Assembly: GCF_027497355.1 (NCBI RefSeq)
Contig: NZ_CP114909.1
Span: 3,100,001 to 3,164,000, forward strand
Length of the DNA: 64,000 bases
Origin: Micromonospora sp. WMMA1947
GTDB lineage: Bacteria; Actinomycetota; Actinomycetes; Mycobacteriales; Micromonosporaceae
Direction: 5' to 3'
Of this stretch, positions 49,389 through 58,713 are shown in pieces (the stretch's first letter is position 1; each line of letters opens with the position of its first letter). The notes below the pieces were generated by a model. That model worked only from the letters and a program-made list of their open reading frames with translations. It searched no databases and was not told where the DNA came from. Both the position numbers and the translations under genes were made by a program.

Positions 49389-51197
49389 ATGAATCTGTGG
49401 AGAAGGCTGTCCGGCCGGAGCCGGACGCTCGCGCTCACCAGCGCCGGCGTCCTGGTAGCCGGTGGACTGGTGACCCTCCCGGTCACCGCGGCGCAGGCCG
49501 CCACCCAGTGCAGCGTGACCTACACGACCAGCGACTGGCCCGGTGGTTTCACCGGCAACGTGACCATCAGGAACATCGGTGACGCGCTCAGCTCGTGGAA
49601 CCTCGGCTTCACCTTCCCGAACAGCTCGCAGCGCGTGGTGAACGGCTGGTCCGCGAGGTGGTCCCAGAGCGGGCAGAACGTCACCGCGCAGAACGAGTCG
49701 TACAACGGGTCGCTCGCCAGCGGCGCCAGCACCACCATCGGCTTCAACGGCTCCTGGAGCGGCAGCAACCCCAAGCCGACCCAGTTCACGCTCAACGGCA
49801 CTGTGTGCAACGGCGGCACGCCGACCACCAGCACCCCGCCGACGAGCACGCCGCCGACCAGCACGCCGCCCACGAGCACGCCGCCGACGTCGACCCCGCC
49901 GACCTCGACGCCGCCGACCAGCCCGCCGCCGCCCGGGCAGCGGGTCGACAACCCGTACGCCGGTGTGAAGGGGTACGTGAACCCCGAGTGGAAGGCCAAG
50001 GCCGAGTCGGTGTCCGGCGGCAACCGGGTGTCGAACAACCCGACCGCCGTCTGGATCGACCGGATCGCCGCCATCAACGGCACGCCGGACAGCAGCTCCA
50101 ACGGCGCGATGGGCGTCCGTGACCACCTGGACGCCGCGGTCGCCCAGGGTGCCGGCTACATCCAGTTCGTCATCTACAACCTGCCCGGCCGGGACTGCTC
50201 CGCGCTCGCCTCGAACGGTGAGCTGGGCCCGGACGAGCTGCCCCGCTACAAGGCCGAGTACATCGACCCGATCGCCGCGATCCAGGGCGACTCGAAGTAC
50301 CGGAACCTGCGCATCGTCAACATCATCGAGATCGACTCGCTGCCCAACCTGGTGACCAACACCTCGGGCAACGCGGGCGGCACGGTCATGTGTGACACGG
50401 TGAAGGCCAACGGCGCGTACGTGAACGGTGTCGGCTACGCCCTGGCGAAGCTGGGCGCGATCGGCAACGTCTACAACTACATCGACGCCGCCCACCACGG
50501 CTGGATCGGCTGGGACAGCAACTTCGGCCCGGTCGCCGACCAGCTCAAGGCCGCCGCTGTGGCCTCCGGCAGCACCGTCGCCAACGTGCAGGGCTTCATC
50601 GTCAACACGGCGAACTACTCCGCGCTGAGGGAGCCGTACGTCAAGATCACCGACACGGTGAACGGCCAGACCGTCCGGCAGTCCAAGTGGGCCGACTGGA
50701 ACCAGTACCTCGACGAGCTGTCGTTCGCCCAGGCGTTCCGGCAGAAGCTGGTCTCGATCGGCTTCGACAGCAACATCGGCATGCTGATCGACACCTCCCG
50801 CAACGGTTGGGGCGGCGCCGCCCGGCCGACCGGCCCCGGCCCGTCGACCAGCGTGGACGCGTACGTCGACGGCGGCCGGGTCGACCGCCGCTTCCACACC
50901 GGCAACTGGTGCAACCAGGCCGGCGCGGGTCTCGGCGAGCGGCCGCAGGCCAACCCGGAGCCCGGGATCGACGCCTACGTCTGGGTGAAGCCCCCGGGTG
51001 AGTCGGACGGCTCCAGCAAGGAGATCCCGAACAACGAGGGCAAGGGCTTCGACCGGATGTGCGACCCGACCTACACCGGCAACGCCCGCAACGGCAACAA
51101 CATGTCCGGTGCCCTGCCGGACGCGCCGATCTCCGGCGCCTGGTTCGCGGCCCAGTTCCAGCAGCTCATGCAGAACGCGTACCCGCCGCTCTCCTGA
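49389..51197 (+). CDS. Secreted GH6 cellulase (cellobiohydrolase type) with CBM2
   Basis: 602 residues. A signal peptide ends at AQA (37). A family 2 cellulose-binding module follows (38-140, bracketed by Cys41 and Cys140, with Trp50, Trp70 and Trp87), then a (TPPTS)n linker (144-182) and a glycoside hydrolase family 6 domain. IQFVIYNLPGRDCSALAS carries the proposed acid Asp269; YIDAAHHGWIGWDSNF and GWGGAARPTGPG are further GH6 hallmarks, and the length of the catalytic domain fits a cellobiohydrolase. AAGGAG is nine bases before ATG 49389. It acts outside the cell on cellulose. Expression is likely cellobiose-controlled through the CebR-like box in its promoter. Confidence 0.95.
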   Translation: MNLWRRLSGRSRTLALTSAGVLVAGGLVTLPVTAAQAATQCSVTYTTSDWPGGFTGNVTIRNIGDALSSWNLGFTFPNSSQRVVNGWSARWSQSGQNVTAQNESYNGSLASGASTTIGFNGSWSGSNPKPTQFTLNGTVCNGGTPTTSTPPTSTPPTSTPPTSTPPTSTPPTSTPPTSPPPPGQRVDNPYAGVKGYVNPEWKAKAESVSGGNRVSNNPTAVWIDRIAAINGTPDSSSNGAMGVRDHLDAAVAQGAGYIQFVIYNLPGRDCSALASNGELGPDELPRYKAEYIDPIAAIQGDSKYRNLRIVNIIEIDSLPNLVTNTSGNAGGTVMCDTVKANGAYVNGVGYALAKLGAIGNVYNYIDAAHHGWIGWDSNFGPVADQLKAAAVASGSTVANVQGFIVNTANYSALREPYVKITDTVNGQTVRQSKWADWNQYLDELSFAQAFRQKLVSIGFDSNIGMLIDTSRNGWGGAARPTGPGPSTSVDAYVDGGRVDRRFHTGNWCNQAGAGLGERPQANPEPGIDAYVWVKPPGESDGSSKEIPNNEGKGFDRMCDPTYTGNARNGNNMSGALPDAPISGAWFAAQFQQLMQNAYPPLS

Positions 51198-51254
51198 GCC
51201 GCGGTGAGGGCCACCCGCCGCGGCGGGAGTGAGGCACCGCCGCGCGGGTTCCCC

Positions 51255-51290
51255 GGGCCCCTGGTCGACGCCCACGTCGACCAGGGGCCC
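51255..51290. terminator. Terminator between cellulase and convergent small gene
   Basis: A perfect 16-bp stem GGGCCCCTGGTCGACG with its complement, loop CCCA. Confidence 0.8.
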
Positions 51291-51305
51291 TCGGCCGTCC
51301 CGGTG

Positions 51306-51689
51306 TCAGGGCACGGTGCGCTCGATCGCCGCCCGGCCCAGCTCGGCCAGGTCGCGGCGGGCCCGTTCCAGGTTCTCCGGCGTCACGTCCTGACCCCGGG
51401 CCTGCACCAGGTCCTCCGGATCCCAGGGCTGCTCGGCGCCGGTACGGATGTCGTCCGGGGCGGCACCGGTGCCGGTGCCGGTCGCGCCGGTCCCGGCCGC
51501 GTACGGGTCACCGATCAGGTTCGGTGAACCGGTGTCCGGCACCGCGCCGTCCGGCTCGGTGAAGACGGGGTTGTCCGGGTCGGTGCCGCCGCTGCGCAAC
51601 TGGGGCACCGTGCTGTCGTCGTCCACCGCCGCGGCCACCTCGGGGGTCTCCTCCAGCGGCCGCTCGCCACCGCGGTCACGATCGGTCAT
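51306..51689 (-). CDS. Small acidic hypothetical protein
   Basis: 127 residues, hydrophilic and rich in Asp, Glu, Gly, Thr and Pro, probably disordered up to a predicted short helix near the C-terminus (TPENLERARRDLAELGRAAIERTV). I do not recognise a family. The ATG at 51689 is supported by AGGAGGG eight bases upstream; the frame extends further 5' but without a better start. It follows the small membrane-protein gene by 74 bases in the same direction. Confidence 0.6.
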   Translation of the reverse strand: MTDRDRGGERPLEETPEVAAAVDDDSTVPQLRSGGTDPDNPVFTEPDGAVPDTGSPNLIGDPYAAGTGATGTGTGAAPDDIRTGAEQPWDPEDLVQARGQDVTPENLERARRDLAELGRAAIERTVP

Positions 51690-51763
51690 GCTGCTGCCCT
51701 CCTGTCCCTTCGCGTGATCCCCGTGGCCTACCCGGTGCGGACCGCGCCATGCGGGCGGAGGGG

Positions 51764-52087
51764 TCAGGACTCGTCGCGCTGCGGCTCCGGCGGCTCGGTC
51801 GGGCGCAGCCGCTGCCACAGCAGCATCAGCAGCCCGAACACCAGCATCGCCGCGCCGGCCCACAGGTTGATCCGCAGGCCCTGCGCCTTCTCGATCTCGG
51901 CGGAGGTGTCGAACAGTCCCAGCAACCCGACGATCAGGCCGTACGCCACGAACAGGCCGCCGATGACCCGGCGGATGTCGAACAGCCGGGCCGCGGCGGA
52001 GCGCTCCTCCCGGGCGTCCTCGGTCTCGTCGACCAGCGGGTCGTGCGCCTCGCCGCCCTGGTAGTGGCGGTCCGCGTCGTCTGCCAT
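51764..52087 (-). CDS. Small two-helix membrane protein
   Basis: 107 residues. A charged N-terminus, then two predicted membrane helices (VIGGLFVAYGLIVGLLGLF at about 41-59 and LWAGAAMLVFGLLMLLWQRL at about 75-94) joined by a short loop, and a charged tail. GAAGGAGGGG precedes the ATG. It starts 17 bases after the symporter stop on the same strand, so it is almost surely co-transcribed with it and might be a small accessory subunit. Function unknown. Confidence 0.7.
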   Translation of the reverse strand: MADDADRHYQGGEAHDPLVDETEDAREERSAAARLFDIRRVIGGLFVAYGLIVGLLGLFDTSAEIEKAQGLRINLWAGAAMLVFGLLMLLWQRLRPTEPPEPQRDES

Positions 52088-52104
52088 GGCGTGCGTCCCC
52101 TCCT

Positions 52105-53763
52105 TCAGAAGACCGGGATGTAGAACAGGGCGGCGAGGACCACGGCGACGACGCCGAGCAGCACCGGGGAGCGGTACCAGGCGGTGTCGCCGGCCAGCGA
52201 GTCGTCGGCGAGCGTGGTGTCGCTGAGGCCGTACACCAGCCCGGTCAGCTCCCGGTCGGTCTTCGGCCGGGTCAGCGGCGTGACGACCGCGGCTACCACC
52301 GCGACGGTGGCGAAGGCCAGGCCGGCGCCCCAGAAGCTCTCCTCCAGGTCCGAGTTGAAACTGATCACGCCGCCCTTGTAGAGCAGGTAGGTGGCGGTCG
52401 CGACGACGGTGCCGGACAGCAGCGACCAGAACCCGGCCAGCGGCGTCATCCGCCGCCAGAACATGCCGATGATGAAGGTGCCGAACAGCGGGGCGTTGAA
52501 GACCGAGAACAGCGCCTGGATGTAGTTCATGATGTTGCTGAACCCGGCCGCGATGAACGCCGTGCCGATGCCGATCACGACCGCGCCGACGGTGGCGATC
52601 CGGCCCACCTTCACGTAGTGCTCGTCCGGCATGTCCCGCCGGAAGTACGCCTGCCAGATGTCGTACGTGAACACGGTGTTGAACCCGCTGACGTTCGCCG
52701 CCATGCCGGCCATGAACGAGGCCACCAGGCCGGTCACCGCGATACCCAGCACCCCGTTGGGCAGCAGGTCGCGCATGAGCAGCGGGATCGCGTTGTTGTA
52801 GACCAGGTCGCCCTCGTCGGCGCCCAGCCCTTTCACGGTGACCAGGGCGATCAGGCCGGGGATCACGGTGACCGCCGGAATGAGCAGCTTCGGGTACGCG
52901 GCGATGATCGGCGTACGCCGCGCGGCACTCATGTTCCGTGCGGACAGGGCGCGCTGCACCTCGGCGAAGTTGGTGGTCCAGTAGCCGAAGGAGAGCACGA
53001 AGCCGAGGCCGAACACGATGCCCAGCCAGTGCGCGCCGAGTGGGTTGTCGGTGCTGCCGGTGCCCTCCCAGGCGTGCAGTCCGGCCTCGCCGAGCTTGGA
53101 GTCGCGGACCGCGTCCATCAGTCCGCTCACGCCGCCGACCTTGACCAGCCCGATCACCGTGATCGGCACCAGACCGGCGATGATCACGAAGAACTGGAGC
53201 ACCTCGTTGTAGATCGCGCCGGAGAGCCCGCCGACGGTGATGTACGCCAGCACGATCACCGCGCCGACGATGATCGCGAACCAGAGCGGCCAGCCGAGCA
53301 GCGCCTGCATGATCAGGGCCAGCGCGTAGAGGTTCACGCCCGCGATGAGCACCTGCGCGACCGCGAAGCTGATCGCGTTGAGCAGGTGGGTGGGGCGGTT
53401 GAAGCGCAGCCGCAGGTACTCGGGGACGCTACGGACCTTGGAGCCGTAGTAGAACGGCATCATCACGATGCCGAGGAAGACCATCGCCGGTACGGCGCCG
53501 ATCCAGTAGTAGTGCACGGTCATGATGCCGTACTGGGCGCCGTTGGCGGCCATGCCGATGATCTCCAGCGCGCCCAGGTTCGCCGAGACGAACGCCAGGC
53601 CGGTGACCCAGGCGGGCAGCGAGCGGCCGGAGAGGAAGAAGTCCACGCTGGTACGGATCGCGCGCCGGGCGGCGAAACCGACGCCGAGCACCGTGACGAA
53701 GTAGAGCGCGAGGATCAGGTAGTCCACCGCGTTCATGTCCAGACGCAGGCCGCCGCCACCCAT
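52105..53763 (-). CDS. Sodium:solute symporter (SSS family, SGLT-like)
   Basis: 552 residues with about 13-14 membrane helices. Family landmarks are FFLSGRSLPAWVTGLAFVSAN, GLSGAIYNEVLQFFVIIAG and GLVASFMAGMAANVSGFNTVFTYDI. It uses the sodium gradient to import a small solute. The sequence pattern is closest to sugar (galactose/glucose, myo-inositol) members, but the substrate cannot be fixed by eye. The ATG at 53763 follows GAGGGGAG. A small membrane protein is encoded just downstream. The secreted cellulase next door makes a sugar substrate plausible, nothing more. Confidence 0.9.
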   Translation of the reverse strand: MGGGGLRLDMNAVDYLILALYFVTVLGVGFAARRAIRTSVDFFLSGRSLPAWVTGLAFVSANLGALEIIGMAANGAQYGIMTVHYYWIGAVPAMVFLGIVMMPFYYGSKVRSVPEYLRLRFNRPTHLLNAISFAVAQVLIAGVNLYALALIMQALLGWPLWFAIIVGAVIVLAYITVGGLSGAIYNEVLQFFVIIAGLVPITVIGLVKVGGVSGLMDAVRDSKLGEAGLHAWEGTGSTDNPLGAHWLGIVFGLGFVLSFGYWTTNFAEVQRALSARNMSAARRTPIIAAYPKLLIPAVTVIPGLIALVTVKGLGADEGDLVYNNAIPLLMRDLLPNGVLGIAVTGLVASFMAGMAANVSGFNTVFTYDIWQAYFRRDMPDEHYVKVGRIATVGAVVIGIGTAFIAAGFSNIMNYIQALFSVFNAPLFGTFIIGMFWRRMTPLAGFWSLLSGTVVATATYLLYKGGVISFNSDLEESFWGAGLAFATVAVVAAVVTPLTRPKTDRELTGLVYGLSDTTLADDSLAGDTAWYRSPVLLGVVAVVLAALFYIPVF

Positions 53764-53845
53764 GCCCGTGCTCCCCTCGTGTGCACCGCTGCCCGCACGT
53801 ACCCCGATTGCGAAGTTTCATGCCTGCTGGCCGGTCTGGGTACGG

Positions 53846-53879
53846 CGGAGCCCCGGCCGGGTCGCCGGCCGGGGCTCCG
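53846..53879 (-). terminator. Terminator after the 53899-55020 gene
   Basis: A perfect 15-bp stem CGGAGCCCCGGCCGG with its complement, loop GTCG, 20 bases after the stop. Confidence 0.75.
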
Positions 53880-53898
53880 TGGGGTTCTGCGGGGAGCC

Positions 53899-55020
53899 TC
53901 AGCGCCCCAGGACGCGGTCCAGGAAGTCGCGGTAGCCGCGCACGGCGACCCGGAGCTGTTCGGTGTCGGTGGAGCCGGACTCCTGCCAGGCGCCGAGCCG
54001 GGTGCGCTGCTCGCGCAGGGCGGTGGAGAGCGCCTCGATGGCCTCCTCGACGAGCGACTCCGCCTCGCCGACCGCGGCGCGCGGGTCGTCCACGAAGCGC
54101 AGCTGCACGTCGCGCCAGCGGTCCCGGAAGCCCTGCGCGGCCTCGGGTGCGAACAGCGTCGCCGCGTCGGCGGGCACCGCGCCGGCCGTGGGCCGCTCGG
54201 CGCCGGCCAGCGTCGTGCCGGCCGCCCCGGCGGCTGCCGCGCCCGCCGCCGCTGCGGCGGTGTCGGCGTCCACCCGGTCGTGCCGCCGGTCGGCGTCGTC
54301 GCTGGCGGGGACGGGCTCGGCGTCCGGGTCGACCAGGCCGGGCTCGGCGCTGCCGTACCCGACCGCGCCGTCGGCGGCCGCGCCGTCCCGGACGACGCCG
54401 TCGATGCGGTCGTCGGTGTCCACCGGGCGGTCGCCCCGGGCCACGTCGTCGCCGGTGCGGTCGTCCCGGCCGTCGCCGTCCACGTCATCGGCGGCGCCGG
54501 AGTGCTCGGCGTCCCAGCGGTCCCGGTCGTGCAGGCGGTCCCCGGCGGTCGGGTCGGCCCGCTCGTCGTCCAGCGGGTCGGTGCGTCCCGGCGCGCCGTC
54601 GCCCGGCGCGGCCGTGTCCTCGTCGCGCGCGTCGCGCTCGTCCTGCGGACGGCCGCCGGCCAGCGCCGAGGCGGCTACCGCGTCGCCCACCGTGGCCGCG
54701 CCGAACGCCGTCGGCAGCGGCGCCGGCTCGGCGTACGGGGGTCGTCCGTCCTCGTCGCGCCCGTCCTCGTCGGTCCGGTCGGCCGCGTCGCGCAGGTCCC
54801 CGGCGTCGTAGGCGCGGGTCTCGTCGACCTCGGCGTCGCGCCGCTCGTCGGCGACCGCCGGGTCGTCGAAGGTGCCGCGGTCGTCCAGCGCGTCCTCGGG
54901 CACGTCGGCCCGGTCGGCGTCGCGTCGGTCGGCGTGCTCGCCCGGCTGCGGCACCGGCACCGGTGCGGACCGGACGGCCTCGGGGTGGTCCTGCGTGACC
55001 TGCTGTTCATCCTGGCGCAT
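53899..55020 (-). CDS. Asp/Arg-rich protein with the same C-terminal domain as its neighbour
   Basis: 373 residues. About 250 residues of low-complexity sequence dominated by Asp, Arg, Ala and Gly, with no membrane segment, are followed by a C-terminal domain (about 285-373) starting FRDRWRDVQLRFVDDPRAAV and ending GYRDFLDRVLGR. The neighbouring gene at 55034 encodes the same domain (WEELQVRFVDSPAETVGEADELV ... HYRALFADLLG), so the pair is a duplication with different N-termini. GAGGAGG precedes ATG 55020. The domain is not one to which I can assign a function; the acidic-basic region may mediate weak multivalent binding. Confidence 0.7.
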   Translation of the reverse strand: MRQDEQQVTQDHPEAVRSAPVPVPQPGEHADRRDADRADVPEDALDDRGTFDDPAVADERRDAEVDETRAYDAGDLRDAADRTDEDGRDEDGRPPYAEPAPLPTAFGAATVGDAVAASALAGGRPQDERDARDEDTAAPGDGAPGRTDPLDDERADPTAGDRLHDRDRWDAEHSGAADDVDGDGRDDRTGDDVARGDRPVDTDDRIDGVVRDGAAADGAVGYGSAEPGLVDPDAEPVPASDDADRRHDRVDADTAAAAAGAAAAGAAGTTLAGAERPTAGAVPADAATLFAPEAAQGFRDRWRDVQLRFVDDPRAAVGEAESLVEEAIEALSTALREQRTRLGAWQESGSTDTEQLRVAVRGYRDFLDRVLGR

Positions 55021-55033
55021 GGCGGCGGCCTCC

Positions 55034-55639
55034 TCAGCGGCTCGGGACGTCGTGGTCGTGGTCGTGATCGGGGTGGCGCTGCTCCGGCTGCTGCGTCGAC
55101 GTGGGCACCGGGTCCTCGCCGAGCAGGTCGGCGAAGAGGGCTCGGTAGTGCACGAGCGCCTGCCGGAGGTCCTCGGTGCCGGCCTCACCGCGCTCGTTGC
55201 GCTGCCGGATCTCGTGGGCGTCGCGGTAGTGGGTGAGCGTGCGGGCGTGCTCGACGGAGAGGTGGGCGATCTGGTCCGAGAAGTCCCCGGTGGGGTACCC
55301 GCGCTCGGCGATCAGACGGCTGACCAGCTCGTCGGCCTCGCCGACGGTCTCGGCGGGGGAGTCGACGAAGCGCACCTGGAGTTCTTCCCAGGCGGCGGCG
55401 TAGTGGGCCCGCGACTCCGGGCTCAGCGGGGTCAGCTCCAGCTCGGCGTGCCGGCGCTCCCGCTCCCGCAGCTCGCGCTCGGCGGCGCTGCGGCTGTCCT
55501 GTTCGGCGACGACCCGGTCGTACTCGGGGCCGAAGCGTTCGCGCAGCGCCCGGCGGCGGCTGGCGACCACGGCGACCGCGACGAGCGCGGCGATGACGGC
55601 GACGACGATGACTATGACGACTACCTGGGTGGACGACAT
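55034..55639 (-). CDS. Membrane-anchored protein with the shared RFVD domain
   Basis: 201 residues. One N-terminal membrane helix (VVVIVIVVAVIAALVAVAVVA, about 6-26) with a basic stop-transfer, a charged coiled stretch, then the domain WEELQVRFVDSPAETVGEADELV (about 85-107) through HYRALFADLLGEDP, and a His/Asp-rich tail (HPDHDHDHD). AAGGAGGAG lies before ATG 55639. It is transcribed 13 bases ahead of the gene at 53899, whose product has the same domain without the helix. Function unknown; a membrane/soluble partner pair is inferred. Confidence 0.75.
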   Translation of the reverse strand: MSSTQVVVIVIVVAVIAALVAVAVVASRRRALRERFGPEYDRVVAEQDSRSAAERELRERERRHAELELTPLSPESRAHYAAAWEELQVRFVDSPAETVGEADELVSRLIAERGYPTGDFSDQIAHLSVEHARTLTHYRDAHEIRQRNERGEAGTEDLRQALVHYRALFADLLGEDPVPTSTQQPEQRHPDHDHDHDVPSR

Positions 55640-55942
55640 GGCTCCTCCTTCGCACGCTGGTATTCCCTCGTGCGGGTGATCGCCAATCCCGTTCTGCGGC
55701 ACTTTCCGCCCCGGCCGGGAAAAAGGCGCGCTGCCGCGACCGCCGTCCGGTGCCGCAGCGGTGTCCGACTGCGCCCGTCGTGCCCGTCTCGGACCGTAGT
55801 GAGAGCCGAGACGGCCGGTAGTGCATCCGCCCCGGATTACGTATCCTGCCCAAGGCGTCCGGGCCGGGGCCCGGCGTCGTGGCCGGCGAAACGGCGGCCG
55901 CTGCCGGCGCCACCGAGCGACACCTTCCCGGGCGAGGTCTGA
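55640..55942. promoter_or_regulatory. Divergent intergenic region upstream of the conservon
   Basis: 303 bases. An inverted repeat CCGTCTCGG (55784-55792) / CCGAGACGG (55806-55814) with a 13-base loop and a possible plus-strand -10 TATCCT (55842-55847) lie upstream of the histidine-kinase-like gene. No gene seen. Confidence 0.35.
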
Positions 55943-58291
55943 TTGAACACCCGTGACTGGCCGATCCGCGCCAAGCTGACCGCGCTGGTCATCGGCCCGG
56001 TGACCGGGCTGCTGGCGTTGTGGATCTTCGCCACCACGCTCACCTTCGGGCCCGCGCTCGACCTGCTCTCCGCGCGTACCCTCCTCTACGACCTGGGCCG
56101 CCCGGGCGAGGCCGTGGTGGCGGAGCTGCAACGTGAACGGCGGCTGTCGGTGGTCCAGCTCGCCGGCGACCGCGCCCTCCCGGAGCTGACCGAGCAGCGG
56201 GTACGCACCGACGACGCGATCGTCGAGCTGCGCCGCAAGGTCGACGGCGGTGACCTGCGCGACGTCGCCGACGCCCAGCTCGACAACCGGCTCGACCAGT
56301 TGGTCTCGGCGCTCGACGCGCTGCCCGCCGGGCGCGCGTTCATCGACGACCGGAAGGTCGACCGGGCCGGCGCCGTCGGCCTCTACAGCGGGATGATCGG
56401 CTCGGCGTTCCAGGCGTTCGGCGCCATGGCCGCGTTGCCCGACGCGCAGCTCAACCGGGAGGCGACGGCGCTCACCGCGCTGGGGCGCTCCCGGGAGCTG
56501 CTCGGGCAGGCCGACGCGCTGCTGGCCGGCGCCGTCACCGCCGGCCGGTACGCCGACGGCGAGCACGAGCAACTGGTACGCACCGTCGAGAACCAGCGCT
56601 TCCTGGCCGAGATCGCGGTGGCCGACCTGCCGCCCGCGGAGCGGGCCGCGTACCAGCGGATGACCGAGGGCGCCGGGTTCGGCAAGCTGCGCGCGCTGCA
56701 GGACAGCCTGGTCCGCTCGTCCGCGCTGCCCGCCCGGTTCGACATGCGGGCGTGGGACACCAGTCACGCCGAGGTGTGGAAGAGCCTGCGCGACTTCGAG
56801 CTGCGCGGCGCCGACGCCCTCGCCGAGCGGTCGGTGCCGATGGCCACCCGGATCCTCGTCCAGCTCGCCGCCGCCGGGGTGCTGGGCCTGGTCGCGATCG
56901 TGGTGTGCGTGCTGGTGGCGCTGCGGGTCGGCCGGTCGCTGGCGCAGCGGCTGACCGGCGTACGGGCGGCCGCGACCGAGGTGGCCGAACGCCGGCTGCC
57001 CGACGTGGTCGCGCGGCTGCGCCGGGGCGAGGAGGTCGACGTGGCCCGGGAGGCGCCCGAACTCGACCACGGCGGCGACGAGATCGGTCAGGTGGCGCGC
57101 GCCTTCAACGAGGTGCGCCGGACCGCGGTCCGCGCCGCCGTCGACGAGGTGACGCTGCGCCGCGGCTTCAACGAGGTGATCCTCAACCTGGCCCGGCGCA
57201 GCCAGGGGCTGGTGCACCGGCAGCTGGCGCTGCTGGACCGGCTGGAACGGCGTACCGAGGACCCGGACGAGCTGGCCGGGTTGTTCCAGGTCGACCACCT
57301 GGCGACGCGGCTGCGGCGGCACGCCGAGGACCTGGTGATTCTCGCCGGGGCCGCGCCCGGACGCGGCTGGCGCCGGCCGGTCGCCGCCGTCGACGTGATG
57401 CGCGGCGCGATCTCCGAGGTCGAGGCGTACGACCGGGTCGACGTGGGCGAGGTGGCCCCGGCCGGGGTGCTGGGCCGGGCCGTCGGCGACGTGATCCACC
57501 TGCTCGCCGAACTGATCGAGAACGCCACCACGTTCTCCCCGCCCGGCACCCGGGTGGACGTCACCGGCCGGACCGTCCCGGACGGCTACACCATCGAGAT
57601 CACCGACCGGGGACTGGGCATGTCCGCGCCGGCCCTGGCCGACGCCAACCGCAAGCTGGCCGAGCCGCCGGAGTTCGACCCGGCCGGCAGCGCCCGGCTG
57701 GGGCTGTTCGTGGTGGCGCGCCTGGCCGCCCGGCACGGCGTACGGGTGGAGCTGCGGCCGTCCCGCCCGGCCGGGATCGTCGCCGCGGTGTTCGTACCGT
57801 CGGAACTGATCACCGACGAGCCGCCGGTGGGCGCGGACACCTCCGCCGGGCCGGAACGGCGGCGCCTGGCCAAGGTGACGCGGCTGGCCACGGTGCCCCG
57901 GCCGGGGCGGCCGGTCCGGCCGGGCCGGGACCGGTCGGAGAGCACAGTGGTCCCGTTGCAGTCGGCGCGCGCCTCGACTGTGGAGCCACCTGCCGACGAC
58001 GACGGCCTGCCCCGCCGGATCCGGCGCCGCGGCGCGACGGCGCGTCCCCGCGCGGTTGTCACCGACACTCCGGCCCACCGCACCCCGGAGGAGGCCCGCC
58101 GGGCCATGTCGGCGTTGCAGGCCGGCACCGCCCGCGGACGCCGGGACGGCGCCCGCACCGCCGGGACCGACCCGGCCACCCCCACGACCGAAACGCGCGA
58201 CACCGGTACGCCGTCCACGACCGCGGGGCCGGGCGTTCAGCCCGCCCCGCCGGCGCCGGACCCACGAACCGCGACTGAGAGGGACGCCTAG
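55943..58291 (+). CDS. Conservon histidine-kinase-like sensor with NIT domain (CvnA type)
   Basis: 782 residues. Two membrane helices (about 15-35 and 302-328) bracket an extracytoplasmic nitrate/nitrite-sensing (NIT) type helical domain. A HAMP-like segment and a dimerisation region (NEVILNLARRSQGLVHRQLALLDRLE) precede an HATPase_c domain with the N-box Asn527 (LAELIENATTFSPPGT) and DRGLGMS. The C-terminal 150 residues are Pro/Arg/Thr-rich and disordered. The usual phospho-accepting H-box is not recognisable. It heads the four-gene conservon typical of Streptomyces, in which such a sensor passes signals to a small GTPase. The start is a TTG with GAGG upstream. The stop TAG overlaps the next start by one base. 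Confidence 0.9.
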   Translation: MNTRDWPIRAKLTALVIGPVTGLLALWIFATTLTFGPALDLLSARTLLYDLGRPGEAVVAELQRERRLSVVQLAGDRALPELTEQRVRTDDAIVELRRKVDGGDLRDVADAQLDNRLDQLVSALDALPAGRAFIDDRKVDRAGAVGLYSGMIGSAFQAFGAMAALPDAQLNREATALTALGRSRELLGQADALLAGAVTAGRYADGEHEQLVRTVENQRFLAEIAVADLPPAERAAYQRMTEGAGFGKLRALQDSLVRSSALPARFDMRAWDTSHAEVWKSLRDFELRGADALAERSVPMATRILVQLAAAGVLGLVAIVVCVLVALRVGRSLAQRLTGVRAAATEVAERRLPDVVARLRRGEEVDVAREAPELDHGGDEIGQVARAFNEVRRTAVRAAVDEVTLRRGFNEVILNLARRSQGLVHRQLALLDRLERRTEDPDELAGLFQVDHLATRLRRHAEDLVILAGAAPGRGWRRPVAAVDVMRGAISEVEAYDRVDVGEVAPAGVLGRAVGDVIHLLAELIENATTFSPPGTRVDVTGRTVPDGYTIEITDRGLGMSAPALADANRKLAEPPEFDPAGSARLGLFVVARLAARHGVRVELRPSRPAGIVAAVFVPSELITDEPPVGADTSAGPERRRLAKVTRLATVPRPGRPVRPGRDRSESTVVPLQSARASTVEPPADDDGLPRRIRRRGATARPRAVVTDTPAHRTPEEARRAMSALQAGTARGRRDGARTAGTDPATPTTETRDTGTPSTTAGPGVQPAPPAPDPRTATERDA

Positions 58292-58713
58292 TGGTGCACA
58301 CGACGCGGCAGAACGCCGATCTCGACTGGCTGCTCGACGACCTGGTGGAGCGCGTTCCCGCCGCCCGCCAGGCGGTGGTGCTCTCGGCGGACGGGCTCCT
58401 GCTCGGGGCCTCCACCGACCAGGACCGCACCGACGCGGAACACCTGTGCGCGCTGGCCTCCGGCTTCTCCGGCCTGGCCAAGGGCGCCACCCGGCACCTG
58501 GGCGGCGGCGCGGTCCGTCAGACCGTGGTGGAGATGGAGTCGGCCTACCTGTTCGTGACCGCCGCCGGGCAGGGCGCCTGCCTGGCGGTGGCGAGCGACG
58601 CCGACGCCGACATCGGCCTGGTCGCGTACGAGATGGCGATGCTCGTCATCCGGGTCGGGGAGAACCTGGCCGCGCCGAGCCGGGTGGCGGGGGAGCGGAC
58701 CGATGCGCGCTGA
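58291..58713 (+). CDS. Roadblock/LC7 domain protein (CvnB type)
   Basis: 140 residues. The roadblock/LC7 fold is shown by LDWLLDDLVERVPAARQAVVLSADGLLLGASTDQ and MESAYLFVTAAGQGACLAVASD. In conservons this protein bridges the sensor and the GTPase CvnD and may act as a GTPase-activating or scaffold subunit. The GTG start overlaps the stop of the sensor gene and its own stop lies within the next gene, so all four genes are translationally coupled. Confidence 0.93.
   Translation: MVHTTRQNADLDWLLDDLVERVPAARQAVVLSADGLLLGASTDQDRTDAEHLCALASGFSGLAKGATRHLGGGAVRQTVVEMESAYLFVTAAGQGACLAVASDADADIGLVAYEMAMLVIRVGENLAAPSRVAGERTDAR

Noticed and set aside
49830..49925. Short tandem repeats in the cellulase gene
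   Set aside because: They encode the (TPPTS) linker between CBM2 and the GH6 domain, an ordinary feature.
55640..58078. Minus-strand open frame upstream of the RFVD-domain gene, antisense to the conservon sensor
   Set aside because: It is a shadow of the sensor gene; the membrane helix and AAGGAGGAG place the real start at 55639.
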